Shown here one piece after another: positions 8,912 to 18,341 of a stretch of 64,000 nt of DNA. The notes under the pieces were generated by a model, which worked only from the letters and a program-made list of their open reading frames with translations, ran no database searches and was not told the origin of the DNA. The position numbers and the translations under genes are program-made. The DNA comes from Marinilactibacillus sp. Marseille-P9653 (GTDB lineage Bacteria > Bacillota > Bacilli > Lactobacillales > Carnobacteriaceae_A). Numbering within the stretch: the first letter of the stretch is position 1; each line of letters starts with the position of its first letter. The stretch spans positions 1,054,001-1,118,000 of the forward strand of contig NZ_CAKAKH010000001.1 of the NCBI RefSeq assembly GCF_916618885.1. Direction: 5' to 3'.

Positions 8912-9814
8912 TTATTCTGAAGTATCTTCTGTATTCCCTAAAGCGAAGGTTAACAAGAAACATCCGATTCCTAAAACAACGGTTAGTAGATAATACCAGA
9001 TAGATCTACCCGATTGTAAGTCTGGAATTGCGCTCGTATTTGTTAAAATCGCGATTGGAGAAGCAACGACTAACCCTAAAATACTCGCATACGTATAGGT
9101 TGGTTTCGTTTTGAAAAAGTAATCAATCGCTTTACTGATCAAAATAATACCAATCAACATTCCTAAGGCATATGTACCTAATAGAATCCCGAATGGAATC
9201 AAAGTAATCATATCAAATGAAGAGAGAGCTCCAGTGAACTGATTGATTGTATAAATCACCGCATAGTAGTAACCAAGGATCAGCATCAGCAAAGATCCAC
9301 TTACGCCAGGGATAACCATGGCAGCCGCTGAAACGACGCCTACTAAAAAGAGTGCAAGCAAGTGATTGAAAGTCAGGGAAATTGTTTGTCCAGTTGCACC
9401 GCCAGTTTCAGCAAAGGCCATCCATGCAACGATTCCGAAAAAGATTAAGAAGAAAAGAAGATGGAGGAAATTCATCGATTGTTTTTCCTGGACCATACTT
9501 TTCTGGAAAGATCTCCATAAAATCGGTAAACCACCAAGAATCAGACCAATAAACGCGACTGCTGTAGCAAGAGTGTATTTTACGAGTAGCAATTCAATGA
9601 AATAGGAAAAACCTGATATTCCAAGGATAGCTCCAATAATCAGTGGACCAATGATTCGTGCACTTTTTTTGAACTCGCTTTTTAAATGCGTTACGGCATG
9701 TATAACATCGTCATATATCCCAAAAGAAACGGCCATTGTACCACCTGAAACGCCTGGTATCACATTTGTGATCCCAATAATCATACCTTTAATTATCATC
9801 CATAAGTATTGCAT
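8912..9814 (-). CDS. popT: DUF368 undecaprenyl-phosphate translocase (PopT type)
   Basis: This 300-residue membrane protein begins with the family signature GMIIGITNVIPGVSGGTMAVSFGIYD and repeats it in the second half as VSAAAMVIPGVSGSLLMLILGYYY, the inverted-repeat glycine/proline loops of DUF368. DUF368 proteins (PopT) recycle undecaprenyl phosphate across the membrane for cell wall synthesis, complementing DedA-type UptA. About nine membrane segments are visible. The symbol is by family only. It is transcribed alone toward a shared terminator. Confidence 0.85.
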   Translation of the reverse strand: MQYLWMIIKGMIIGITNVIPGVSGGTMAVSFGIYDDVIHAVTHLKSEFKKSARIIGPLIIGAILGISGFSYFIELLLVKYTLATAVAFIGLILGGLPILWRSFQKSMVQEKQSMNFLHLLFFLIFFGIVAWMAFAETGGATGQTISLTFNHLLALFLVGVVSAAAMVIPGVSGSLLMLILGYYYAVIYTINQFTGALSSFDMITLIPFGILLGTYALGMLIGIILISKAIDYFFKTKPTYTYASILGLVVASPIAILTNTSAIPDLQSGRSIWYYLLTVVLGIGCFLLTFALGNTEDTSE

Positions 9815-9921
9815 AAAGATCTCCTTTTTTGTTTAAATACGATATTCGAATATCCTAATACATTCTAGCATATTTTATAGGTTAAAGTTCAAAGAAATCA
9901 TAAACTTTATAAACGAATGAA

Positions 9922-9959
9922 AGACGATAGGATCTCTGGCTTAAGAAATCCTATCGTCT
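9922..9959 (-). terminator. Hairpin at the end of the ClC gene
   Basis: AGACGATAGGAT and ATCCTATCGTCT form a perfect 12-bp stem that overlaps the ClC stop codon. On the minus strand it is followed by TTTCATT, a weak T-run. Confidence 0.75.
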
Positions 9960-11496
9960 AATTGTGTTTGAGTAAATAGTTTCTAAGACTAGGAACCAAG
10001 CCGCTATCGCACTGGATAATCAGTTCGTCATTAGCTTGAAGTACCGTATCTTCTCTTGGAGTAAAGGTTTCTTTGTATCTAACAATTTCAACGAGTTGTG
10101 CGTGTTCCGGTAAATCTAGATCCTTATAAACTAATCCATCAAAAAATTGATCGGCTCCTACAATTAAGGTTACATCCACTTCTTCACCATTTGGTTTCGA
10201 TTCTAGTTGTTTTGTAGCATTTTCCATTAAGCGTTCGTATAAAGATTTTGAGCCTAAAAAGTTTGCTACGACATACGTACAAAGACAAACCAAGCTCAAA
10301 GGCATCAATTGACTTTCAGTTCCAGTGATTTCAGCAATCAAGATAATTGATGTCAAAGGTGCTTTGATCACGGCAGTCATCAGACCACCCGTTGCGTACA
10401 TAATAAAGTTTTTGTAATAAATCGCGTCGATACTAGAATGATCCAAGGCAAGATTGCCATAAATAGCGCCCATTAAGGCACCTAGACAGAGAACTGGAAA
10501 AAAGATTCCTCCTGGCAGTTCAGAAGAATAAGAGATCAGGGAAAAGATGAAACGGAATAAAAAGATTCCTATCAATAATAAAGTTGACAAACGATTCATG
10601 TCGATAATATCTATGATATCTGTTCCGCCCCCAAGCATGGTCGGCAAATATAAACCAACTTGGATAACAAGTGAAAACGGGATTAGGGCATGATAATGAG
10701 AAGGAAAGGGTAACTTGCTATATAAAGTGGGTAAATGAATCAGAAACTCTTGATAGATTCTACCGACAATAGCTAATGCACTTCCTAAAATGACTAAGTG
10801 TAAATACTGCTCGACCGGGAATCGAATGGCCGTCCCAAGACTTATAGCAGGTTCGATTCCAAAAATACGCAGTGCAACAAAGTTTGCAACAATAGAAGAT
10901 GTAAAAGCCGATAAAAGTAACGTGCCGGAAAACTTATGGTGTACATCTTCAAGGATGAACATCACTCCTGAAAGGGGTGCATTGAAGGCAGCTGATAAAC
11001 CTGCACTTACACCTGAAGAAATTAAAATATTTTCCTGCGAACGATTTCCTTTGAAAAAGCGGTTAATGCCTTTACCAATGACAGCACCTAGATGAACAGA
11101 GGGACCGCCGCGACCTAATGCAAGTCCAGATCCAATCGATAAACTAGCACCTATCAATTTTCTCCAAAAAATAGAAAACCAGTTTATATCACTGATACCG
11201 TAAAGTTGGCTTTCGAGGTTACGGATACCAGCTCCCTTGATATCTGGTTCATCACGCATGAGTCTAGCGATAATTAGTGCTACAACTAAGGAAAAGAGGA
11301 TCCAAGCAACAATCCAGGTGGGGTTTAATCGCATAAAATCATAGGCATCTCGCGTATAGGTTACTAAGAGGCCAATCGTAAAACGAAATAAACTAACAAA
11401 AATACCCACGACCGTGCCCACGGCTACACCTTTGGCAACGAAGGAGATTTTGTTTAAGTCAAAAGATGGATGAATTTTCTTAAAAAGCTCCTTCAA
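9958..11496 (-). CDS. ClC-family chloride channel/transporter with TrkA-C domain
   Basis: This 512-residue protein has a ClC membrane core (about residues 20-420) and a C-terminal TrkA-C regulatory domain (about 435-512, ending in ELIIQCDSGLVPSL). The selectivity motifs are present in altered form: GAGIRN in place of GSGIP and GRGGPSVHLGA in place of GREGP. The codons at 11100-11115 read Gly-Arg-Gly-Gly-Pro, so the external gating glutamate is a glycine. The internal proton-glutamate region reads FILEDVHHKF, with Asp at the second acidic position. Loss of the gate suggests a channel or a non-proton-coupled transporter. The frame starts at TTG 11496 with no clear ribosome site upstream, so the N-terminus is uncertain. 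Confidence 0.85.
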   Translation of the reverse strand: MKELFKKIHPSFDLNKISFVAKGVAVGTVVGIFVSLFRFTIGLLVTYTRDAYDFMRLNPTWIVAWILFSLVVALIIARLMRDEPDIKGAGIRNLESQLYGISDINWFSIFWRKLIGASLSIGSGLALGRGGPSVHLGAVIGKGINRFFKGNRSQENILISSGVSAGLSAAFNAPLSGVMFILEDVHHKFSGTLLLSAFTSSIVANFVALRIFGIEPAISLGTAIRFPVEQYLHLVILGSALAIVGRIYQEFLIHLPTLYSKLPFPSHYHALIPFSLVIQVGLYLPTMLGGGTDIIDIIDMNRLSTLLLIGIFLFRFIFSLISYSSELPGGIFFPVLCLGALMGAIYGNLALDHSSIDAIYYKNFIMYATGGLMTAVIKAPLTSIILIAEITGTESQLMPLSLVCLCTYVVANFLGSKSLYERLMENATKQLESKPNGEEVDVTLIVGADQFFDGLVYKDLDLPEHAQLVEIVRYKETFTPREDTVLQANDELIIQCDSGLVPSLRNYLLKHN

Positions 11497-11497
11497 A

Positions 11498-11521
11498 TAA
11501 TATAGGTACTAATATAGGTAC
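11498..11521. repeat. 12-bp perfect tandem repeat upstream of the ClC gene
   Basis: TAATATAGGTAC occurs twice head to tail directly before the ClC start codon, with a partial third unit (TATAG). It could be an operator or a slippage tract that alters spacing in the leader. Confidence 0.8.
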
Positions 11522-11725
11522 TATAGAAGATACTGAATTTAACCTTGAATATCAAGTTATTCATTTTACAAGAATGAACAAAGCAAGGTAAAGAAAATAC
11601 ACTGGTAAAAGCTAGACTGAATTTTATTAGAATAAAAGAATGTGGTATGATAGTATAGATGGAACATTTTACCTAAAAGCTGCTGTTAGATAATATAAAA
11701 TGACAATTTAAGAGGTGAAGGACAA

Positions 11726-12007
11726 ATGAAGTTGATGGGAATCGAACTGACCATTCTGATTTATGATGCTTACTCTCTTAAAGATAAACGGAGTGTCATT
11801 AAAAGTATATTGAAAAAGGTATCCAATCAGTTTAATGTAAGTGTAGCAGAAATGGATGAATTAGATACGCAAAACAGAGCGGTCATTGGGGTTGGAATCG
11901 TAGGCAATAGTAGTGTGCTTTGTGAAAAAATTCTGAACCAAGTTATACAGTATATAGAAGCTAACTACGAAGTGGAAATCACAGATATTGATCGATTTGT
12001 TTACTAG
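11726..12007 (+). CDS. ylxP: YlxP-family protein (DUF503)
   Basis: This 93-residue DUF503 protein has the typical start MGIELTILIYDAYSLKDKRSVIKSILKKV and the conserved VSVAEMDELDTQNRAVIGVGIVGN. In Bacillus ylxP sits beside infB/rbfA/truB in the nusA operon; here it stands alone, before a hypothetical gene and degV. It is suspected to act with ribosome maturation factors but has no firm function. The ATG follows AGAGGTGAAGGACAA. A possible -10 box TATGAT lies near 11646. Confidence 0.9.
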   Translation: MKLMGIELTILIYDAYSLKDKRSVIKSILKKVSNQFNVSVAEMDELDTQNRAVIGVGIVGNSSVLCEKILNQVIQYIEANYEVEITDIDRFVY

Positions 12008-12030
12008 TAAAAACAATCCAGGCTAAATGA

Positions 12031-12663
12031 ATGGAAGCAGAGGATGAAGTAAAAGTGAATAAGCATACAGCATTTCCAATAATCAAAAAAACCGTTCGTT
12101 CTACTTTGAGTGAGAATCTGAACAACTATACAAAAGCACAAAGTTTAACGCTAGCCAGTGAACTAAAAGTAGAAACCAGAAAGAGCTGGAAAAAAGATCA
12201 ATTAACTCAAGTATTGGCTGAATCTATCCAGAAACAATTTAGTCAGTTTTATAAACCAGTTGTTGAAGATTTACTGAGCCAATTTGGTGATCAAGTAGAA
12301 CAAGCATTAGCTTTTCAAAATGTAGAACAAATAGAAGTTCTTGCACCACTGATCAATAAAGGATTTTTATTTGTCTATCAGCAACAAGATAGGCTCATAC
12401 TCGTCATTCCAGATGAAATCTGGACGGATTTATGGCATGACGAAGAAGTAGAAGAAGTCAGTTTCGAAATTGACAGTAGCTTATTGGTCGAAGCACAAGC
12501 AGAAAAAGAAAAATCATCAGACTATAAAATCTTGAAAAAATGGAAAGAAAATGCGATGCGTATCTACGGTCATGCATCATCAGTTTATTTCTCTACCATT
12601 TGGAACAAGTACTACGATGAAAAGTTAACTTCTGAACAAATTGAAGATATATTAAACCGATAA
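12031..12663 (+). CDS. Hypothetical protein with Rho-N/SAP-like N-terminus
   Basis: I do not recognise the family. The 210-residue soluble protein has an N-terminal segment NYTKAQSLTLASELKVETRKSWKKDQLTQVLAESI that looks like the helical LEM/SAP or Rho N-terminal repeat, followed by acidic helices and WTDLWHDEEVEEVSFEID. The start is uncertain: ATG 12031 has only AGG upstream, while GTG 12055 has AGAGGA ten bases before it and would give 202 residues. It is 23 bases after ylxP and 30 before degV, so it is probably cotranscribed. Confidence 0.65.
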   Translation: MEAEDEVKVNKHTAFPIIKKTVRSTLSENLNNYTKAQSLTLASELKVETRKSWKKDQLTQVLAESIQKQFSQFYKPVVEDLLSQFGDQVEQALAFQNVEQIEVLAPLINKGFLFVYQQQDRLILVIPDEIWTDLWHDEEVEEVSFEIDSSLLVEAQAEKEKSSDYKILKKWKENAMRIYGHASSVYFSTIWNKYYDEKLTSEQIEDILNR

Positions 12664-12693
12664 ACAATTATTTAAAAGAAAGGTGTGAGATCA

Positions 12694-13575
12694 ATGATAA
12701 AAGTTATTATTGATTCTGGTATCGATCAGAATGCATTTATGAAGCGAGAATATGCATATGAATTTTTGCCCCTCAGTGTCATCATTGAAGATAAAGATTA
12801 TTTAGATCAGAAAGAGATTTCGTTGGAGAAAGTCCACGAACATATGAGTAAAGGGATTTTACCAAAAACCTCTCAAATCACGCCTCAATCTTTATTGGAG
12901 TTGCTAGATGAAGCGCGAAGAAATCGAGATGATGTTTTGTACTTGTGTATTTATAGTCAGTTCTCAGGAACCTTTCAAGTTGCTCATTCACTCATTAATG
13001 AATACAAAGTGAATCACCCTGAAATGAATGTTGAATTAATAGACTCTTTAGGAGGATCAGGTGGAGGCGCTTTGCTAGCCTTTCAAGCTATGGAAATGGT
13101 CAAAAGTGGCATGCAGTTCGAAAACATTGTAGATCAAACGCGTAAAAATACCAAGCACGTAAAGTATCATTTCACCTTGAATGACTTGAATTGGTTAGTA
13201 AAAGGCGGCCGACTATCTAAAGTTGCAGGTGTAGCAGGGACCGCTTTGAATATAAAACCGTATTTAACAGTGGATCATAGGGGAATCATTGTTAAAAAGC
13301 TGGTGCGTGGTAAAGAAAGAATCTATAAGCGGATTATTAATGATGTAAAAGAAGGTGTCGGGACATTTGATGATCAATTAGTGACAATCAGTCATGTAAA
13401 TGATATCGAAGCGGCTAAAAAGCTAGAAACTATGGTTAAAACAACTTTACCTAACGTCACTACACAAATTTTAGATATTGGAGCTGTACTGGCAGCGCAC
13501 TTAGGTATTGGTGGAGTTGGCGTATTCTACTTTGATGAAAAACCAGAACATTATCAATATATCAATAAAACATAA
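12694..13575 (+). CDS. DegV-family fatty-acid-binding protein
   Basis: The DegV (FakB-like) fold binds one fatty acid and presents it to a kinase such as FakA. The 293-residue chain from ATG 12694 has the family signatures DSGIDQN at the start, YSQFSGTFQVA near residue 90, IDSLGGSGGGALLA near residue 118 and LKGGRLSK-like LVKGGRLSKVAG near residue 168. A GTG at 12685 in the same frame overlaps the ribosome site GAAAGG, so I prefer the ATG. The usual length is 280-290. No fakA is adjacent. Confidence 0.93.
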   Translation: MIKVIIDSGIDQNAFMKREYAYEFLPLSVIIEDKDYLDQKEISLEKVHEHMSKGILPKTSQITPQSLLELLDEARRNRDDVLYLCIYSQFSGTFQVAHSLINEYKVNHPEMNVELIDSLGGSGGGALLAFQAMEMVKSGMQFENIVDQTRKNTKHVKYHFTLNDLNWLVKGGRLSKVAGVAGTALNIKPYLTVDHRGIIVKKLVRGKERIYKRIINDVKEGVGTFDDQLVTISHVNDIEAAKKLETMVKTTLPNVTTQILDIGAVLAAHLGIGGVGVFYFDEKPEHYQYINKT

Positions 13576-13588
13576 GAAATTAATAAGA

Positions 13589-13624
13589 GTCGGTCAGCTG
13601 AAAACTAAAGCTGATTGGCTTTTT
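13589..13624 (+). terminator. Intrinsic terminator after degV
   Basis: GTCGGTCAGCT and AGCTGATTGGC pair around GAAAACTAA and end in five T. Confidence 0.9.
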
Positions 13625-13718
13625 AATATACAGTAGAAATGCATATTGTTTGTCAAAAAACCAATCCCTATATATACTTGGTATTAGTAATCAAATAAAA
13701 AGCAAAGGGGATATAATT

Positions 13719-14990
13719 ATGAACAACATGACGAACACCGTTCAAGATGGCTTCAACACATTTTTGAACTTCTTGCCACAATTGCTACTAGGTATAGTAC
13801 TTATTATTGCTGCATGGATTGTAGCGACACTTGTAAGCAAAGCAATTTCTAAAGGGTTAAAAGCAATCGGAATCCAGAAACACTTCCAGAAATGGGGTGC
13901 GACAAATACAGAAGAGCAATCAAATACTTTGATTGATACGATCAGTAAAATTGCCTATTATCTTGTATGGGTCTTATTCTTGCCAGGTATATTCTCAACT
14001 TTCGGTTTAGAATCAATTGGTCAGCCAATCATGAATATGATTGATACGGTATTGAGCTTCATTCCAAATATCATTGCCGCAGCTATTGTATTGATTTTAG
14101 GCGTATTTGCAGCTCGATTTGTTAAGAATCTTGTCTATAATTTAGGACTTGCAGCAAATATCGACAAACACCTTTCTAAGTTGACTGGAAACAATACAGA
14201 CGAAGCAGAAATTGAGAAAAATAAAGGGACACTAGCATCTGTTCTAGGTAACATTGTTTTCTTCTTGATTTTAATTCCAATTATTTTAGTAGCACTTGAA
14301 GTGTTGAATATTAATACAATTGCTGAACCAATCAGTGCAGTATTAAATACAATTCTAGCGTCTATTCCAAACATTCTGGTGGCAATCGTCTTAATGATTG
14401 TTGGATTTGCTCTAGCAAAATTCGCTGGAATGATTTTGACAGATTTATTGAAAACTACTGGAATCAATAAATATTCAACTTATCTTAAAAAATCTAGTAA
14501 CGTGAACATTGACCTTGCAAAAATCATTGGACAAACAGTTGCTGTACTAATTGGATTGTTCTTCTTAGTAGAAGCATTGAATGCCTTGAATCTTGTAATG
14601 TTAAATGCGATTTTAAGCGTAGTTATCGGATATTTACCAAACGTACTGTTCGCTGCGATTATTATCGGTCTTGGTTTTATTGGTGGACAATTACTTTCAT
14701 CAGGAATCAAGAGTGCAACTGGAAGCTTACTAGCTGGTCTATTAACTAAATACATTTTGATTGTATTCTCGATCTTTATGGCTTTAGACCAACTGAACTT
14801 TGCTTCTGATATTGTTCAAGCTGCCTTCATCTTTATCATTGGTGGATTAGCTGTAGCTTTTGCTTTATCATTTGGTCTTGGAGGACGCGAGTTTGCGAAA
14901 AAACAACTTGCCCGTCTTGACAGCAAAATTGATGAAGAAGCAAATAAATCAGGTAATGAAAACACTAAAAATCCAACAGATTCACTATAA
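13719..14990 (+). CDS. Mechanosensitive-channel-like protein (conserved TM helix repeats)
   Basis: From ATG 13719 (ribosome site AAAGGGG) the protein has 423 residues; the frame is open 23 codons further upstream, but without a ribosome site. It consists of repeated units of a membrane helix ending in IPNIIAAAIVLILGVF or IPNILVAIVLMIVGFALA, the conserved-TM-helix repeat (PF05552) found in CmpX/MscS relatives. Four such units are visible at about residues 20, 115, 225 and 300. No MscS beta-domain is present, so gating or ion selectivity cannot be inferred. The C-terminus is charged and cytoplasmic. Confidence 0.82.
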   Translation: MNNMTNTVQDGFNTFLNFLPQLLLGIVLIIAAWIVATLVSKAISKGLKAIGIQKHFQKWGATNTEEQSNTLIDTISKIAYYLVWVLFLPGIFSTFGLESIGQPIMNMIDTVLSFIPNIIAAAIVLILGVFAARFVKNLVYNLGLAANIDKHLSKLTGNNTDEAEIEKNKGTLASVLGNIVFFLILIPIILVALEVLNINTIAEPISAVLNTILASIPNILVAIVLMIVGFALAKFAGMILTDLLKTTGINKYSTYLKKSSNVNIDLAKIIGQTVAVLIGLFFLVEALNALNLVMLNAILSVVIGYLPNVLFAAIIIGLGFIGGQLLSSGIKSATGSLLAGLLTKYILIVFSIFMALDQLNFASDIVQAAFIFIIGGLAVAFALSFGLGGREFAKKQLARLDSKIDEEANKSGNENTKNPTDSL

Positions 14991-15000
14991 AAAGTAAAAC

Positions 15001-15042
15001 AAAAAGGCTGACCACATTGTGATATGTGATCAGCCTTTTTTT
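15001..15042. terminator. Bidirectional terminator
   Basis: AAAAAGGCTGACCACAT and ATGTGATCAGCCTTTTT pair around TGTGAT. It serves the MscS-like gene and the converging NSS symporter gene. Confidence 0.92.
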
Positions 15043-15058
15043 CTGTCTAATAGTTTAA

Positions 15059-16387
15059 TTACCAGTTTAACATTCCAAATACTAAAATGACTAAAATAGC
15101 GATTGGGGCAACATACTTAGCAAAGAAGAGGATTGCCGGAGCAATTGCAGTACCTTTTAAATCTGTCTGCTCTAATAATTCATCTGATTTCCAAGACCAA
15201 GTTCCATAAAGCGCAATGATCAAGCCACCAAGTGGTAATAAAAGGTTACCAGAAAATTTATCCATGAAATCAAGGAATGAATCTCCGAATACTTCAATAG
15301 ATACAAAACCTTGGCTTAATGAAGAAGGAATACCTACTAGGAAAATCACAAATCCGATTCCCAAGGTAGCAATCTTACGAGAAACACCAAGCCTACGGAT
15401 CAGGTAAGCAACTACAACTTCTAAAAGTGAAATGGCTGAAGATAAAGCAGCTAATGCCAATAAGACGAAGAAAGCGACACCTACAATAGCTCCAATACCA
15501 CTAATGTTTTGGAAAATAGTCGGTAAAACAACGAATACTAAACCAGCACCTTGGGTAGGGTCTAAGTCGAAAGCGAATAGTGCAGGGAATACAACCAGAC
15601 CCGCGATAATCGCAAATAAAGTATCGAGTATGATAATATAAGCAGCTGAAGAAGTGAGTTTCTCTTTAGGGCTTAAATAACTACCATAAGTCAGCATGAT
15701 TCCCATACCTAGACTCAATGTGAAAAAGGCTTGGCCAACGGCTGCAAAATACACACTGGGATCCCCAAAAGCAGACCAGTCCGGATGGAACATGAACGTC
15801 AACGCCTCACTAGCTCCACCGAGCGTTAAGCTGTATCCTGCTAGTAGAATTAAAAGAATACTTAAAATTGGCATCATCCATTTTGAGGAAGTTTCAATAC
15901 CTTTTTGAACACCTAACATAACGATTGCAACAGTGACACCCATAAATAGGAACTGCCATCCAATCGGTTCGATAGGTGAACCGACGAATGCTTTGAAATA
16001 GCCTCCAGTGTCTCCCACAACGCCACCAGTAAGGTAAGAGAAAATATACTTAAAGGACCAACCACCAATAACTCCGTAGAAGGAAAGGATGACGAAAGCC
16101 GCAAGCACACCCATTCCTCCAGCAACAACCCAGAAAGACTTAGGCGCTAATTTCTTGAAAGCATCAATGGCATCTGTTTGAGCACGACGTCCAATGGCAA
16201 ATTCAATCAACATAACAGGGAAACCAATAATCAATACACTGAGTAGATAGATGATTAAGAAAGTAGAACCTCCACCTGCACCCATTGCATAGGAGAATCT
16301 CCAGATATTTCCTAACCCAACAGCCGAACCCATCGCTGCTAAGATAAATCCCCAACGGGATCCCCATTGTTCACGTTCTTTTTTCAT
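15059..16387 (-). CDS. Neurotransmitter:sodium symporter (NSS/SNF family)
   Basis: This 442-residue sodium-coupled amino acid or amine transporter has the LeuT-type fold. TM1 carries GFILAAMGSAVGLGNIWRFSYAMG, including the unwound sodium and substrate site; about eleven to twelve helices follow. Bacterial NSS members import small amino acids or tryptophan/tyrosine; the substrate is not predictable here. The ATG follows AAGGAGATTAACT on the minus strand. The gene is flanked by a shared terminator and a long AT-rich upstream region. Confidence 0.93.
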   Translation of the reverse strand: MKKEREQWGSRWGFILAAMGSAVGLGNIWRFSYAMGAGGGSTFLIIYLLSVLIIGFPVMLIEFAIGRRAQTDAIDAFKKLAPKSFWVVAGGMGVLAAFVILSFYGVIGGWSFKYIFSYLTGGVVGDTGGYFKAFVGSPIEPIGWQFLFMGVTVAIVMLGVQKGIETSSKWMMPILSILLILLAGYSLTLGGASEALTFMFHPDWSAFGDPSVYFAAVGQAFFTLSLGMGIMLTYGSYLSPKEKLTSSAAYIIILDTLFAIIAGLVVFPALFAFDLDPTQGAGLVFVVLPTIFQNISGIGAIVGVAFFVLLALAALSSAISLLEVVVAYLIRRLGVSRKIATLGIGFVIFLVGIPSSLSQGFVSIEVFGDSFLDFMDKFSGNLLLPLGGLIIALYGTWSWKSDELLEQTDLKGTAIAPAILFFAKYVAPIAILVILVFGMLNW

Positions 16388-16943
16388 AGTTAATCTCCTT
16401 ATAAATGAATTAAATCAGTTACCAAATGACAGTAAAGTCCGTAAAGAATAATTATTATAAAATAATGGCAATAAGGTAAACCGATTTCTCATTAGTCTAC
16501 GTTATAAAATGAGAGAAATCAATATCATTTTCTAATAAATATCATAACTATTTATATTTAAATGATGAAGGCGTTTTATCCTTGTGGAGTTTCGCAAGAC
16601 TATTAATATACTTAAGTAAATGAACTTTAAAAGCATTTCACTTAAGAAAAGTAACTACTGAAATCCTCCATATAGATTAAATTGTTATGAATATTTGTAA
16701 TTACCTATCTATTGACAATTACTTTATATGAAATTCTCATTTTTTATTAATGTTTATTAAATCATAAATTAGACAGAAATTTGACGAATGCTATTTAAAA
16801 TAGTTGAGTTCTTAATTTTGACACAGACAGATGAAAAAGGTTGCGGTATAATCTTTTAATATCATAACTATTGTTCTTGAAATTTTGAAATATTAAACAG
16901 TTAATAGTAAATGATTATTATCATGGAGGAAGGTAATCTCACT
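16388..16943. other. AT-rich intergenic stretch without a gene
   Basis: It holds the divergent upstream regions of the NSS symporter (minus) and a small hypothetical gene (plus). A TTGACA (16818-16823) and a TATAAT (16847-16852) are present, but their 23-base spacing is too long for a standard promoter, so one of the two is probably used with a degenerate partner. I see no RNA structure or open frame with a ribosome site. Confidence 0.6.
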
Positions 16944-17207
16944 ATGCAAAAACAACAGAGAAAATTTATATATGTACTGGAATCCGTGTCAGAATCAAGA
17001 GAACTATGTATTGAGGATTGCGAAGTTCTTGAAAATGCAGACGGTGAGATTGATGTTCCCCTAGATTCAGTGCTTAAGAAACATCATATGAAAATGGAAG
17101 ACTTGTTTGAAATGAAAGTAGATAAAGTTTCGTTGATCGAACAGGCTTGTTCAGATCGTAAACTGATCAGAAGTATTTCTTTTGAATTTCTTAGATTGAA
17201 TAAATAA
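16944..17207 (+). CDS. Small hypothetical protein
   Basis: I do not recognise this 87-residue soluble protein. The start at ATG 16944 is set by GGAGGAAGG (16925-16933) ten bases upstream; an earlier in-frame ATG at 16911 has none. It is rich in charged residues and holds three cysteines (ELCIEDCE and QACSDRK), without a clear metal motif. It stands alone, with its own terminator. Confidence 0.7.
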   Translation: MQKQQRKFIYVLESVSESRELCIEDCEVLENADGEIDVPLDSVLKKHHMKMEDLFEMKVDKVSLIEQACSDRKLIRSISFEFLRLNK

Positions 17208-17233
17208 CACTTTTAAAACTCGATCTAAATAAA

Positions 17234-17278
17234 CCTAGACCATACCTATTTGAAAGCAGAGGGGTTTGGTCTTTTTAT
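17234..17278 (+). terminator. Intrinsic terminator
   Basis: AGACCATACCT and AGGGGTTTGGTCT pair imperfectly and are followed by TTTTTATTTT. Confidence 0.8.
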
Positions 17279-17469
17279 TTTAAAAAGGATGAATTCAGCC
17301 TAGTTAAGAAGATTCTGATTACGAGTTCTGAACCGATGGCCTTTAGCTTTTATGGTATAATAAGAGCAACGTCAGAGCTGAAAAAGATTCAGTAAGCTGT
17401 CGAAAGACGTTTCTCTTCAATTTAAAAGATGATAAGATGAAACGAAGATAGCGTAGGAGGAAAAGATGG

Positions 17470-18321
17470 ATGGAATGGTTGTTAATATTGATCGCGCTGG
17501 TTTTTGGTCTGATAGTTTATCTTTATCTACAGAACTATTATTTGGATATTGATGAGTATACAGTAACCATACCGAAGCTACATAATAATATTAAAGGAAA
17601 GAAAATCGTGCAGATATCGGATACACATTTAAAACAGAGATATAACAATGGATATATTGATCAGTTACTTCAGAAAATAAAAGCACAAGATCCAGATATC
17701 ATTGTAATTGTAGGAGATTTAGTTCAGGCTAGCCTACCTGACTTAGTTGATGTACCGATTCGTAAGTTATGTGAAGGGCTGAGTGCCGTTGCGCCCACTT
17801 ATATGGTAACCGGTAACCATGACATCCAAACACCTAATTTCGAAGATTTAACACACGTACTGAATAGTTCTAAAGTAAGATTATTACTGGATGAAGCAGA
17901 ATGGGTTGATTTTGGAGAAGAAGAAGGTGGAATTGTTCTAATGGGATTAGCAGAACGTCCTAAAGATGAAGAAATTCCTAAACCCATATTAAAATATATA
18001 GAATTGACAGCTGAAATGAGTAGACAACCTAAAATTTTACTTGCACACCGCCCAGAACGCTTCAAAGAATATCTAGATGATAAAACAAAAGCACCAAGTC
18101 TAACCCTATCTGGTCATACGCATGCTGGACAGATGAGAATACCATTCATCGGAGGTGCTATTGCTCCAGGACAAGGTTTATTTCCAAAATATGATTATGG
18201 CATCTTTTCAGATGAAGAAGATCAGTCCAAAAGAATGATCATTAGTAGAGGCATTGGTAATTCTAGTTTTCCTTTCAGAATCAACAATCGTCCAGAAATC
18301 GTCGTAATCACTTTAAATTAA
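17470..18321 (+). CDS. Membrane-anchored metallophosphoesterase (YkuE/YaeI type)
   Basis: An N-terminal membrane anchor (about residues 3-22) leads to a calcineurin-like phosphoesterase domain with all five metal motifs: SDTHL (about residue 50), GDLVQ (about 80), GNHD (about 116), AHRPE (about 192) and SGHTHAGQ (about 215). At 283 residues it has the usual length. Relatives of this type hydrolyse UDP-sugars or phospholipid headgroups at the membrane; the substrate here is unknown. The ATG at 17470 follows TAGGAGG with 9 bases between. Confidence 0.92.
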   Translation: MEWLLILIALVFGLIVYLYLQNYYLDIDEYTVTIPKLHNNIKGKKIVQISDTHLKQRYNNGYIDQLLQKIKAQDPDIIVIVGDLVQASLPDLVDVPIRKLCEGLSAVAPTYMVTGNHDIQTPNFEDLTHVLNSSKVRLLLDEAEWVDFGEEEGGIVLMGLAERPKDEEIPKPILKYIELTAEMSRQPKILLAHRPERFKEYLDDKTKAPSLTLSGHTHAGQMRIPFIGGAIAPGQGLFPKYDYGIFSDEEDQSKRMIISRGIGNSSFPFRINNRPEIVVITLN

Positions 18322-18341
18322 AAAGAAAAGGGATGAATGGG

